A stretch of 64,000 bases of DNA from contig PUFA01000203.1 of NCBI GenBank assembly GCA_003508835.1, positions 898,501 to 962,500 on the forward strand, in the 5' to 3' direction. The notes below the pieces were generated by a model that did no database searches, had not been told where the DNA came from, and was given only the letters and a program-made list of their open reading frames with translations. A program made the translations under genes and the position numbers. This DNA is from Eonycteris spelaea. Taxonomy: Eukaryota; Chordata; Mammalia; Chiroptera; Pteropodidae. Positions 33,701 to 45,157 of the stretch are shown here, piece after piece (position 1 is the first letter of the stretch; each line of letters opens with the position of its first letter).

Positions 33701-34431
33701 GAGAAAGTCCCTCAGTGGTGGCAGCCAGCAGAAAGGGGGTACCTCCCCACCCCTTCTCCCTGCGTTGTCCCTGCTTTGGGCCCCCCCGCTCACCTGGCCA
33801 CCCCCCTCTCGCAGAGCCTGGTGAAATGGGAGAGTGAGAACAAAATGGTCTGTGAGCAGAGGCTTTTGAAGGGGGAGGGTCCCAAGACCTCCTGGACCAG
33901 AGAGCTGACCAATGATGGGGAGCTGATCCTGGTAAGCCCCGCCTCCTCTCACCAAAGAGCCCCCCACCCCCACCCCACCCCTACCGCCACCCCCTTGCCT
34001 TTGGGGAGTCTCTGGGACATTCCAGGTGCAGGGGCTCAAGGAAGGTCACCGTTGGTCTCCCGACCGAGCTGTCCCTGTCCCATGCAGTGCCCATGTGCAG
34101 AGGACAATGGCGTCCCTTCTGTGTGGAGCAGTGGACATGCACAGAGAGGCCCCAGCAGGGGACCTTCCTGGCTGGGGAGGAGGACATGGCATGAACCCTG
34201 GGGCTCTGCTGCCACCCTCCCTCCCGTTGTGCCCGGGCATTTTGGGACCAGGTCCTGCCTGTTGGTTCTGAGCCAAGAAGCAGGGTTGGGCCAGGGGACC
34301 GAGCAGAGTCCTCCACTCAGCCCTCGTCCCCTCAAGCGCGGGACCCTGGGACTTGCGGGCTAACAGCTCTGTCCTTCCAGACCATGACAGCGGATGACGT
34401 CGTGTGCACCAGGGTCTACGTCCGGGAGTGA
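30733..34431 (+). CDS. CRABP2: CRABP2, cellular retinoic acid-binding protein 2
   Basis: Small cytosolic lipocalin-type (iLBP) beta-barrel protein that carries all-trans retinoic acid into the nucleus and hands it to RAR. Four coding exons, 30733-30802, 33437-33615, 33815-33931 and 34381-34431, have the classical iLBP exon sizes (179 and 117 for the middle two). They encode exactly 138 aa with no frame defect. It starts [20 protein letters not shown]. The helix-turn-helix basic residues used for nuclear entry (LLKVLG..LRK) are present, and the C-terminal CTRVYVRE carries the Arg and Tyr that bind the retinoate carboxyl. The Kozak context GCCACCATGC is strong. This is the only gene of the seven without an indel. 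Confidence 0.97.
32715..32815 (-). repeat. MIR fragment in CRABP2 intron 1
   Basis: Reverse-orientation MIR core: ACTGAGGCATCTAAGGCTCA then GAGAAGTTAACTCGTCTGCC. Confidence 0.6.
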
Positions 34432-34669
34432 GTGGCTGCTGGCCAAGCCCGCCCGGCCCCACTCCTGCTCCCTTGCCCTGCAGGCCGCCTCCCCCACTCC
34501 GTCCTCCTAGGCTAGCTCTCCCCACCCGCGTCACCTCCCCAGGGTGCTGGGTGCTTCCTGCAGGAGCTCCCCTTTTTTGACCCCTATCTACCTTCCCCAA
34601 TATGAACAAAGGGATGGACTGCAAGAGCCCAGGCCTCCCATTCCGGAATCACTCCCCAGCCCTGAGTTG

Positions 34670-34672
<3 letters not shown>

Positions 34673-34729
<57 letters not shown>
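34673..34729 (+). repeat. (TC)n microsatellite
   Basis: 57 bases of uninterrupted TC repeat within the CRABP2 3' UTR. Confidence 0.97.
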
Positions 34730-34731
<2 letters not shown>

Positions 34732-34821
34732 CTGAGGGCCCAAGAGGGACAGACCCACCCTCTGGCTTCTACTCTTTGTCCCTGTAGCTTCCACAGTGTA
34801 GAATATTTATTGGTTAATTTT

Positions 34822-34827
34822 ATTAAA
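34822..34827 (+). terminator. CRABP2: CRABP2 poly(A) signal ATTAAA
   Basis: ATTAAA about 390 bases after the stop, in an AT-rich patch ending with an A-run (34835-34841). Confidence 0.75.
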
Positions 34828-35469
34828 ATGTTTTAAAAAAATGTAACCTGTGCCTGGCTCATTGGAAGGCTGTAGATAAGTCGTCCAAGTTCACCCTGGA
34901 CTCTGAAGTGCAGTGCGGGTGCTGCGAGAGTTCCGGCCCTCCCCCCCCCTCCCTCCCCTCCTCTCCTCTCCCCACCGCCCTTCGCCTGCTGCTGGGCCTG
35001 CTGCTGGGTCCGGCCCAGACCTCCACCCTGCTGGTGCCTTGGCACCCCTCTGGCTTCCTCCTGACCTCTCAGAGGTGCCGGACGCTGAGGAGCCGATTCG
35101 CTTCCTCTCTCCTCCGGCCCAAGTCTGTGGGCGACCCCAGGCCGGGCCTTGGTCTCCCACATGTCCCAGATGAGCTCATCACACCCCCAGGCTGGCCTTG
35201 CTCCTGCCCAGGTCTCTGTCTGACACAAGCCGGTGTCTGTCTTGCCTCCCACACGCCCCTTCTGCCCGCCCCGTGGGTCCCACACTCTGTGCCACGTCTT
35301 CCCAAATTCCACCCTGATCTGTAGCACCTGCCCTCCCGCCCCAGGCCGCCGGCCTAGGCCAGAGCTGTCATCACTCACCGGGTTACACGGAGCAGAGAGG
35401 AGGCTTCGAACTGGCTTTCCTGTCCCGCCTGCCCTTAACCTCACAGTGGCCTGAGAGAGCCAAACGAGC

Positions 35470-36110
35470 ACTAACCTCAGAACGAGAGTTCCCAGTTCTG
35501 GTTCTGCCACTTGCTGTTCCTGGGACCACAGACAAGTCACTTAGTTTCTCTGAGCCTTAATTTGTTTTTTTTTTGTTTTTGTTTTTGTTTTTTAACACAG
35601 AATGATGTGATTTAATGGCTTATGTGCTAAGAAGTCTCTGCTGGGCTGGCTTCAGGTGTGGCTGAACCCAGAGCCTCAGGCAGGGTCTACCTCTCGTCCG
35701 CGTCCGCCCCATGGGTGCATTGGCCGGACTCAATCCCGCCACACAGATGTTTTCTCTAAGTCACGGGAAATCAGCATGGGACAGTGCAAGTGCACAGAGG
35801 AAGAGCTTCTCTCCCAGGCTGCAAGTCGGCGGCATCCCACGGGAACTCGGTCCGCTTCTGCTCCGATCACGTGACCCTCCCTGGGCCGCGCTGCTCCAGG
35901 GAGGGCAAGGGGCCGAGCGACTAGCCAGGCCGGGCGCTGTGACTGCTGACCCCAGCAGAAGCTTACCCCAGCGGGGAGGGTTTTCACAAGTCTCAGGCTT
36001 CTAATCTATAAAACAGAAATTATACACAGTATCCACCTCAAAAGGCTGTTACATATCATAGTCAAATGAAATAACTCATTACATACCCAGCAGTTAGCAA
36101 GAGTCCACCC
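35470..36110 (+). repeat. MIR SINE interrupted by a later insertion
   Basis: The MIR body (CAGACAAGTCACTTAGTTTC to about 35562) resumes after 35990 with CTATAAAACAGAAATTATAC and the 3' MIR portion. The two halves overlap by about ten diverged bases, as expected for a target-site duplication. Confidence 0.6.
35563..35996 (-). mobile_element. Retroposon-like insertion with poly(A) on minus strand
   Basis: About 430 bases inserted in a MIR. The plus-strand left edge is a T-rich tract (TTTTTTTTGTTTTTGTTTTT), so the element lies in reverse with an A-rich tail. The body is GC-rich and not assigned. It could be the 3' end of a LINE-1 or an unrecognised non-autonomous element. Confidence 0.5.
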
Positions 36111-36437
36111 TCCAAAGACGACGGCCGTACTTCTCTGGTCCACCCTGCACGATGTGGCCAGCAGGGGTGGGTCCTTCAGAATAGAAGTTTTACGGTGTCA
36201 GCGCCCTGTTTAGAAAGCAGTAAAACCAAAAAATCCGCCTAGCGGCAGCCCGTTTCTCTCCAGAATGAGATCCAAGCTGGGGGCCCCTTGAGGTGCAGCC
36301 CCCACCCCTTCCTGCGTGTGCTCCTTCGGGCAGGCCTCCGCTGCATCCCCGCCCACTGGCACCCAGGCTCCCCAGGGCTCGGCTCCACCGCAGCCTGTGG
36401 GGGCCTCTCCCTGCCCAGTGCTGACCCTCAGCATCAG

Positions 36438-36495
36438 CAGTCAAGCTCCAGAGTCTCTGTGGGCAGCAGTCAAGCTCCAGAGCCTCTGTGGGCAG
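36438..36495 (+). repeat. Tandem duplication, 29-bp unit x2
   Basis: Adjacent copies of CAGTCAAGCTCCAGAGTCTC plus TGTGGGCAG, with one mismatch (T/C). Confidence 0.92.
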
Positions 36496-36689
36496 GCGAG
36501 CTCCCTCCTACAAGACCAGGGTGCCCTGGGCTAGGGCCTCCTGCTCCTCCCCCCTCCCCTCCCTGTCCCCCAGGAGGGGCCACTGCTGCAGCTGAGGGCA
36601 GAGGGCAGGGAGTCAGGGAGACAGTGTCCAAAGTCCTTGGGTGACTGAGTCCGCTCTCTGAGCATGGGGTTGGGGATGTGAGGGGCCCT

Positions 36690-37215
36690 TTCATTTACTC
36701 ATCCAACTATCATTTCCTGAGCACCTACTAAGAGCTGGCCGCCCCGCTAGGTGTTGGGGACACAGAAATCCATAGAATGGACACGATCTCTGCCTCGTGG
36801 GCCTGTGGGGGCACAGCCCTTTAATGGGGAAAGACAGACAATAAACACACGCACCAAGGGGGACCAGCAGAGGAGAGAGGGTGACAGGGGAGGCCCCACA
36901 TGGACTATGTGTGGGCGGAGCGGTCGGGAAAGCAGGCGTTTTGGAGGACAAAGCACTTGGGGCCCTGAAGCAGTGGGGAGGGTGCTCCAGGCAGAGGGAA
37001 CCGGAGTAGAGGCATGGAGGACAGTGTGGGGCTGTCCACGCTCCCCTGAAGGGTGTGGGGTGGCTGGTCAGTCAGGGCCTGGATCAACAGGAGGCCACGG
37101 CAGGTATTCATTCCTTATTTAATTCTAAGAGCAATGAGAAGCCATCAGAGGATTTTTAAAAGGAGGTAGCATCCCAATTGTGTTTTTAGAAGGTCCCTCT
37201 GGCTGCCAGGTGGAG
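36690..37215 (+). repeat. Ancient LINE-like block
   Basis: Opens with TCATTTACTCATCCAAC and TTCCTGAGCACCTACTAAGA, continues with ACAGACAATAAACACACG, and ends with GAAGCCATCAGAGGATTTTT and AGAAGGTCCCTCTGGCTGCC. These are phrases in the order seen in old LINE 3' regions. Moderately diverged. Confidence 0.5.
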
Positions 37216-38312
37216 GTAGTAGGAGAATGGGGGTGAGCAGAGGTGGGGGCGCAGCCTCACTGATGCCTTAGATGGGGGGCAGTGAGAAAGGGAGGTGTCT
37301 CCACAGCGCTCAGGCTCCGGCTCAGCTCGGCTCACTGTGGGGCTCCTGCTGTTTTCAGAAATAAGGGAATGAACCGGGCTGGGCTGGCGGGGTGCGCTTT
37401 CTGTTTGGCTTAACCCAGAAGAACCCTCATCCTTGGCCTGAGTCCCCATCCAGCCTTCATGCTTCGCCACCTCCCGTCTCCCCATCCTTGATGCCAGCTC
37501 TTCCCTCCCACTGGCATGGACTCCCCCTCCCACCCCTGAGAGACCGCTTTGGGGGGCCCCGCCCCTCCAGACCCCAGACCCCCGAGTGGAGCTCCTGCCA
37601 GTTCGCCCCCAGCTCCCACTCCCTGTCCCTCCAGTAGGTCAGCCTTTCTGGAACAAAGATGCTGTGAAGGGCAGACAGGAGAGGCGGCCGCTCTTTCCCA
37701 GGAAACCCTTGAGGGTAGGACCGAGTCTCCCCACCAGACTGGGGGTTCCCTGGGGGCAGGGGCTGTGTGTCCCTGCTGAGCCTGAGCCCCCTCCAGGCAA
37801 AGCCCTTCCCCTGGCTCTGATTCCCCAGGACTTCCTCGCCTGCCAGCCAGAGATGACGGGAGTCACCGGGAGTCACAGAGACCGCGTCAGGGAGGGGCCA
37901 CCTCCCCCACCTGGCCCTGCCCGTGTGAAAGTCCCTGCTGCTGCCCCTCCCATCCCCCAGGCCCTCCTGGGTTCCGCTTCCCCGTTACCTGGGCCTTCAT
38001 TACTCAGAGGTGCGTCTGGGACAAAAGGCACAGGAAACCCTGGCCCTGGCCTCCATCCCAAAAATCCTGTGAGGCCTCCACATGCCATCTTCTCTCACGT
38101 CCAAGCCTCTCAGAGCCCAGCCCAGGAGGCTGAACCCGCTGAGGCACAGAGGGGCCTGGGGCACAGAGCCCCAGGGTCCAGGGCAAGCAGGGGGCACGTG
38201 TGATCCTCCCCTGGAGTTGAGGCTGACATACAGGGCAGGGCAGGGGCACCGACAGGCACTGGGAACATCCGCACCAACACCTTAGGGAAACTGAGGTGGG
38301 TACACGAGCGTG

Positions 38313-38342
38313 CACACACACACACACACACACACGCACACA
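38313..38342 (+). repeat. Short (CA)n microsatellite
   Basis: About 12 CA units with one CG interruption near the right end. Confidence 0.85.
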
Positions 38343-41300
38343 CCCAGGACTCAGGAGTGTGGAGCTGAGAAGGCCCAGCAATGTCAAAACCAAGAGACTC
38401 AGGGCATAACTGAGACCGGAGAGCAGAAAGCCTGGGGGAGCCCAGAGCCCCGGATGTTCTGAGGCCCCCAGGACCCGAGGTCAAGTCCACGTTTCTTTGT
38501 GGCAGGGTTTCTATGTGGCAGGACGAACCAAGTTACAGGAGCCCACAGGGGAGGGGCTGGCAGGAGAGGGGCCGGAGACAGGAAGAGGGGAGAGAGGGAG
38601 GGGGCGTAAGGGAGGAGAGGAAGCAGGGGACTGGAGGAGGGGGCCCGAGGAAGCAGGGGGGGGAGGGGAGGAGATGCAGACTGGAGTGGGGAGGGAGGGC
38701 CTGAGGTGGGGGTCAGGAGAGGAGGCCCGCTGGTCACGCCCTCTGACCCCGGGCCCCAACAAAGGGCCTCCATGGGCACAAGATGGATGGGACTGGGGCC
38801 ACCAGGCCCCTCGGGGCGGCGGATGAAAGGGGGCCGGCTCTGAGGAGTCCCCCGCAGTCACCCACCTCCCGCGGCTCCCCTCTCCTCCCCACGGTGACCT
38901 CAGGAGCCTCACAGGGTTAGTGGGGGTGGAGCGAGGCTGAGGGGGGCGGGGAGGAGCAGAGTCCAGCCCGGTGTTTCTCCTGGCTGGGCCAGCCATACCT
39001 GAGAAAGATGGGGGGCAGAGTAGAGGGCCCGGGGTGGGGGCAGGGGGGCCCTGTCTGCATAGAAAGTGAATCGAATCACGTGCAAAGTGGACGCAAGGGC
39101 AGAGCCCCGGGAGGTCCCCACAAGGGCGGTGAAGACTGTTGTCCAAAGGAGATAGGTCCCCTGGCCAGGTTGCCATCCGTCCTGCTGCTGCCCTCCTGAC
39201 CTCATGGCTCTCCCTGCCCCTGGTCCCTGGGCGCTGCCGGTCGAGAAACCAGTTCTGTTCCTGCTCCAGATAAGGATCTCGGGGCTGGGCTCTTCCCCCG
39301 CAGGAACCTGGCAGCCGGCGGCACCCCGCCCCCAGCCCCCCACCCGCTGTGAGACGCCCCACGCTGAGCTGAGCCCACCGAGGGCCCCGCCCCCCATCTC
39401 TCCCAGGCCACCACCACCTTCCCCTGGCCCCTGCCTGGGTCCCCTTGCTGTCTACCCTTGGTCCCCGCTCCTCGCTCCAGGGAGAGCTTCGTGGCTCTTA
39501 CAGAAGGGAGCATCTAGAGGTCCCCCCAGACTCTGGCTCCAGCCCCGGGAAGGGGCCGGTCCCTCCTCTCCCAATGACACTTGCCCAGCCCCATTGCCAG
39601 TGGAGGAGCTGGCCTCAGGAGAGCCTTGTAGGCACAGGGTCCCTCCCTGGCCTTTGCCCCCAGAAGCCGGGTCCCTCTCCTCCCATCCCCACTCCTGTCC
39701 ACCATTGGCCTGCCTGGTCTGAATCGCCTCTGCACCCCGCCCCCTCCCTGACCCCCCTCCGACCTGCCCGCAGCACTTCGGGGCTCCCCACAGCTCCGGG
39801 ACAATTGCTTCCCCAGCAGGACCAGCCCCCTGCCCAGTCACTGGCCCTGAAGCAGGAAGGGCCACAGAGGGTTGACCCCACTTAACCCCGGCCCATGGGC
39901 TCCCCTGGAACCACCATTCATTTCCCAGGACATTCTGGTGCCTTTCTCACCCCTTGAAGCTGCACCCCTCCCCCACTCGTCCAACTAGAGGGGACTTTAA
40001 AGGGTCATCTCCAGTCTTCTGCCTCCTCATCACACGTCTGCCTGACCTCTGGCCCTGCCCAGCACCCCAGAAGCCTCAGACTGCTCCCCATTCCTGGTCC
40101 AGCACACCACAGGGTTGGCCGGCCTCCCCATACTTCCCCCAGCATCCAGCCCCTTGCAGGGGACCAGGGACACCCGAAAGCAGAGAGGAGGACAATGCTG
40201 GCAGCCAGCAGGGGAGCGCTGGGGGCGTCTGGCTCGGCTGCCGCCCCACCCCGGAGGTGAGCAGGTGTGTCAGGCCAGGTGTGCCGTTCAAGCTGGTGAC
40301 TCCAGCTGGAGCAGCCTGAGAGCTGCAGTCCCCTCGCGGCCACCCTGAGGTGGAGCCTCAGACCCAGGGGTTCCAGAACCAGCGCAGAGTCCCAGGATGA
40401 AGGGCCTCAGGGGTCACGCCGCTCCTTGGTTGGCCAGAGCCTCAGGACCAGAGAAGGTGTGGCCACCTGGTCGCTCAGGCGGCAGGGAGGTCATTACTAA
40501 CTTGGGGGGGCCGCTGGGGCTCAGTAGAAGCAGCCAGCCGGGTGGAGGAGGGGGCTGTCACGTCAGCTGGACGTCTCCACATCCTCCTCCTCCCCTGCGA
40601 GAGGAGCAGGTCCCCGTGTGGAGAGGAGCGTCACCCCGTCCCTGGTCTGTCGCTCCTGAGCCTGCCGAGCCCCTGGCTGGGCCTCCCTCCTCCAGGGCTG
40701 CAGATGATGAGGCCTGACAGGTGCGGCCCTTCAGGCTCAGGTGGGGGATTAGGGGCTAAGGTTTCAGCGGGAGCCTAAGAAGGGGGGTCCTGGGCCCCGC
40801 TCGGAGGAGGGGCGCCGGATGGGATGGCTCAGGGGCCTGCCCCAGCCCCCAAGCCACCTCAGCCCACCGGGGACGGGAAGTGCCTGAGTGTGAGACCCGC
40901 CCTCGGCCACGTCATGCCCCGCAGGCCGCACCAGGCGCAGGTGTCGTCACCGCTTTTGGCGATGCCTATGAAGGCCGGGCCGGTCCCGGCAGACAGGGGG
41001 CGCTGATTCCCCTGTAACACCACGGAGCGCGCCCGTCGTGTGCCGGATGCGGGCGAGCGGGGCCTGTGCGGCCGCCGTGAGCGCTCCCGCCCCACCTCCC
41101 TCCTTCCATCCGCTAGGAACCGTCTCCGAGCTCCCACTATGTGTCGGGCAGGTCGTGTCCCCTCGGGGCCAGGCCAGGGTGGGGACCGGGTGCCCTTGCC
41201 AGCCGGCCCTCCGCAGGCCGCCTCCTCGCAGCTGCAGGTGGTGAAACTGTCCTGTCATTGTCCTGTCATCACAGCCCGGCTCAGAAGCCAGCCAAGGAGC

Positions 41301-41878
41301 GGTGGCCCACAGCGGAGAGAGGCGAGGTCACCCTGTCTGGCAGTCTGTCTCAGGGCGAGAACATGTGCCACAGCCCAGCCGAGGACCAGGACGGGAGCAG
41401 AGGGGGCGGGTGCACCCTCCCGGCCCGCCCCTCCCCACTCCTCCGGGCGGTCCCTCCCCAGGGCTGACTCAGATGCCTCTTGCTGTAGCTTCGGCTCCCC
41501 GTGGGGACCGCCGGGGACCAAGGCTGGCTCCTCTCTCGAGTGGCTTCGGGGACTTGGAAGTGGGGGGTGTGGACGCGGCAGCCAGGTGGGCACAGTGTCC
41601 TCCTCTCGCCTTCCTTTCCGTTTCCTCCTCTCGACCCTCGTCCACTCCCCCCCTCTCCCCAGTCCCCGCGCGGCGCCTGGCCGCCGGCCAGCATTGTTCC
41701 GCCTGGCTCGCTGCCCGCCTCCCTCCCTGCCCCCAGCCCACGCCCTGCGCAGTGGCCCCTGCGGGGGTGGGCAGCTGGGGGAGACTGTCTGGTCCCCTCC
41801 TCTGCTGCCCGTCCAGTCCCCACGGATGGCCTCCACCCCAACGCAGAGGCTGGGAGCTTGGGTTACTCAGGGCCCCGG

Positions 41879-41888
41879 TTATTTTTAA
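41879..41888 (+). promoter_or_regulatory. MEF2-type site
   Basis: TTATTTTTAA fits YTAWWWWTAR exactly; a second AT-rich motif (GATAAATATACC) follows 25 bases on, in GC-rich surroundings about 3 kb upstream of NES. Function inferred only. Confidence 0.35.
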
Positions 41889-42539
41889 TGCCATCAGCTC
41901 AGGAGATAAATATACCTCCCCCTCCCCTCGCCCTGGGCAGACCAACACCCCTGCAGACGCCCCCTTCTCCCTCCATCGGCCCATCTCCTCCGACCGACTG
42001 CCCCTCACCCTTCTAACAGTTCCTCCTAGTGGGACCCCCTTGACCCTGGACGCCTTGCAGGAAGACAGCGTGACCCCCACTTCCCACAGATGAGGCGGGC
42101 GTGCGCGCGCGCGCGTGCTGGCGTCCTGGCCCCGCCTCGTGCCTTCTGGACTCATCACGTCCAGCAAAGGGCACCCTGGATGATGCCGGCTCGGGCGGGA
42201 TGCAGCAGCCCTGGCACCACGCAGGGGCGCTGGTGGCTCCAGCGGCGTGGTCTGCCTCTTCCTCCTCCTGCGCCGGGGGGGGCTGGTGGTCCAGAGCCCA
42301 CTGGCTGTCCTGCTCCTTCACCCCAGCCCACTGACCCCACGACGCAGGCCAGTTCTCCCCGGGGTTACCTGCCAGGCCTCCTGCTTTGGCCCAAAGAGCG
42401 GGGCTGGCAATAGTTCGGGGCGGAAACTGCCCCTCTCCGGGGCGGACGGCAGAGGGACCCCGTAGTCAGGATGGATTGTGATTCATTTCTAAGTTGTTGG
42501 AGTCTCCGGGACTGAAGAAGCCACCAAGATCCACTGGGA

Positions 42540-43180
42540 CAGCTCCTAAAAAAGCCCCGGGAGAGCGGGTAGCGGGTGCGCACTCCAGGCATAGGGCGCG
42601 CACGCCCCCGCGTGGCGACCTGCTCTGTGCGGAACGCGTCCTGCGACCACCCCCTTAGGGCCGGCACCGGGCCGTGCGCCGTCCACGCGGCAGGCCTGCG
42701 TCCACGAAGGAAAGGCCGGGGCCCTTTTACTTACGAGCCCCTCAGACACTCAAGACGGCCCACGCCGTGCGCTGACTTCGGAACGCTTCGCGCCCCCTAT
42801 CAACACCGAGTTGTCGCACAGGGTGCGCCTCTGGCCCCCTGCGTTCCTTTCTCCTTTCCGACGGAACCACTGTACCCGCATTTATTTCTAGTATCGTTTT
42901 GCCTCCCGAAAACACTTTCCCTCCATGTGCACGTACCTGCGAACGGTACGCGGATCCGCGGGGGCCGGGGCGGCACCGCCCCGCCCCGCCCCGCGCCCGC
43001 TGCGAACAGGCCGCGGCGGCTTTTCCTCATGCTCTCCGCTCTCCGCAGCCGTACCGATGGGCGCTCTTCGGCTGGAGACCAGTTAAAACCTGACTGCGCC
43101 AAGACGACACGTAGCCACGCGGACGCGGACGTGGCAGCGCCGGGTCCCCTCCGACCCAAACTCCCGTCCCCGCCGTCACC
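42540..43180. promoter_or_regulatory. Orphan CpG-rich patch
   Basis: Dense CpG (for example CGCGGATCCGCGGGGGCCGG and CGCACGCCCCCGCGTGGCGA) with no gene start assigned on either side; about 1.9 kb upstream of the NES start site. Confidence 0.5.
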
Positions 43181-43204
43181 CTCGTCCCCAGAGAGTGCGG
43201 TGCT

Positions 43205-43335
43205 GGCTGGGCCAGAACTCTGAGTGCAGGTTCCAGCTGTGTGACCTTGGACGGGATACTTAACGTCTCTGAGTAGTTTCCTCAAGTAGAAAGCCACGGA
43301 TGACAATGATGACGACCTTACCTGCCTCACTGCTT
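43205..43335 (+). repeat. MIR fragment
   Basis: Forward MIR core: GTGCAGGTTCCAGCTGTGTG, ACCTTGGACGGGATACTTAA, CGTCTCTGAGTAGTTTCCTC. Confidence 0.65.
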
Positions 43336-44929
43336 TAAATCTTTCTAGGTTTTAAGTTTCCCGCGGGAGGTAGCCTTTCTTGAGGCAATAGTGGCCCCTG
43401 GTGGCCGTGCCCCGCTGCAGCACCTGTGCCTGCCGTGAAGACCGGACGCGGGTCAGGCCGCAGGGGGGCTGCTGCTTTGCAGGCGGCTCATTAAAACCAC
43501 GGACCCCGAGGGTCAGGGATACAAGGGAACATCACATCTCGCGGAGGTACCCTCTCCGGAACCACCTCGTCCATGCTCGCGGTCCTCCTTCATCCACCCG
43601 CCCCCACCGGGAGCCCTGCTCCTCATGTCCTCCCATGCCAGGCTCCAAACCACACACGCGGGAGTCTTTGCCCTTCACTCCCTCCATCCCTACATCGAAT
43701 TCTTCCTGCAGCTGATGCGTCCTAAACAATCTCTTCCCTTCTCTCTCCCTCTAGGTTCTGGTCTCCTTGCCATGAGCCTTGATAGTGACAACTGCCTCCT
43801 GCCTGGCCATCCCGCCTGCCTCCCCCACCTCACCCCAGTTCTCCACAGCGATCTTTCTAAGATGCAGGTATAACCAGGTGACCTTTCAACTCAGGTTAAA
43901 ACCTCAAGTGCCCTGCTGTGGACGCGAGGGCAGGAGGAGGCATCGAGGCCAGCCCATCATCCCTCCGGCTAGAGGAGAGAAAATGAAGAGAGAAGCATTT
44001 CTCCCTCCCAGCTTCCCTCACGTGGATGGGAAAAGCAGGGGGGCGAGGCAGGGCCCACAGAGCAGGAGTGAGTTCCGAAGCCCCGCTGGCCCGGGGCTGG
44101 GGGTGCGCGCGGGGATGGCCTCCTGGTCCCTGACCTCGCTGTGCCCCACCCAGAAGGCCCTCTCTACTCCCTGTGCCCCACCCCCAGCTCTGGGCAGACA
44201 CCTGGGGAGCTGACAAAGTGGTGCAATAATCATATTACGTCTCCCCTCCCATGATGCTCATCGCTGTGGCCCTCACATCACTAAAACAGGACCCTTCTGG
44301 GACGGGGGGGGGTGCTGGAGCATAGTAGGTGCCCAATTAACACTTGTAGGGCTAAACTGGGTTCAGGTGAGCAGAAGTTTCTTCCCCAAGACCCGTCAGC
44401 CTCCTTACCCCTGGCTTCCTCCTGCTTACCCAAACCCTACCTGCTCCTCACTACCCAGCTCAGGGACCCCTCCCCCCAAAGGCCTTCTCACTACTGCCAC
44501 CTCAAGGAGCTCTCTGCTTCCTGGAGTGTAGAACCATCGAAGGGCGTTTTGAGGGTTCAGACAATGTGAGTAAGACGGTAGAGCGTGCTTCCACAAAGGC
44601 TCCCCGCTTCCGGACTAGGGCGTCTTTCTGCTTCCTCTTCTTGACCTGGCCGGTCGGCCACCAGGGGCATCCTCTGCCCAAAAGTCCCTGACTCCTCCGA
44701 CAGGATGGGGCGCCCTACGCTGAGACCCCGAGGAGGCCTGGGGTCTCCCCAGAGTGGGTAGGTGGACCCCAGGTTACGCGGAAGCGCTGTAGGAAGGATG
44801 GGGGTGAGGGGCCTTGCCCCTCAGAAAGCCGCCACCACCGCATGGGATGCTCGCGGCTGTGCTTCCCTTTGGTCCCTCTCTCCATCCAGCCCGCGGTGCG
44901 GTGCGGACAGAGGCTGCGGCTGCTCCTCT

Positions 44930-45157
44930 GACCTCTAAGGGGTTAAAGTCTCGGTCCCGCCCCTTCCCGCCTGGCTGGCGGGAGTATGAATAGCCTCGCT
45001 CCCACTCCCGACTCTCTTGTCGCTCGGGCTGCTCCTTGCCCCGCCCTGTCATTGTCCCCACTAGTCTCCTTTTCCCTTTCGTCCTAAAAGCTTTAAGAGC
45101 CGCTGGCTTTTCCCAGTACCCGGTGTCTCTCCACCTTCGGTGGGTCAGACGAGCAGG
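44930..45157 (+). promoter_or_regulatory. NES: NES proximal promoter and 5' UTR
   Basis: GC-box-rich (CCCGCCCCTTCCCGCC) with a GGGAGTATGAATAGCC stretch near 44980-44996 in place of a classical TATA box. The start site is probably near 45010, giving a 5' UTR of about 150 bases. Confidence 0.6.

Larger units (their letters stand above)
34850..44930. other. Intergenic CRABP2-NES, no gene recognised
   Basis: About 10 kb with no conserved exon chain. Holds a MIR split by a retroposon-like insertion (35470-36110), an old LINE-like block (36690-37215), a 29-bp tandem duplication (36438-36495), a short (CA)n at 38313-38342, a MEF2-type site (41879-41888), a CpG-rich patch (42540-43180) and a MIR (43205-43335). 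Confidence 0.6.

Noticed and set aside
34673..34729. Ser-Leu repeat protein from the TC tract
   Set aside because: It is a dinucleotide microsatellite in the CRABP2 3' UTR, read as alternating codons.
35563..35996. Named SINE family for the insertion in the MIR
   Set aside because: It does not match the pig, ruminant, carnivore or horse SINE heads I know, so no family name is given.
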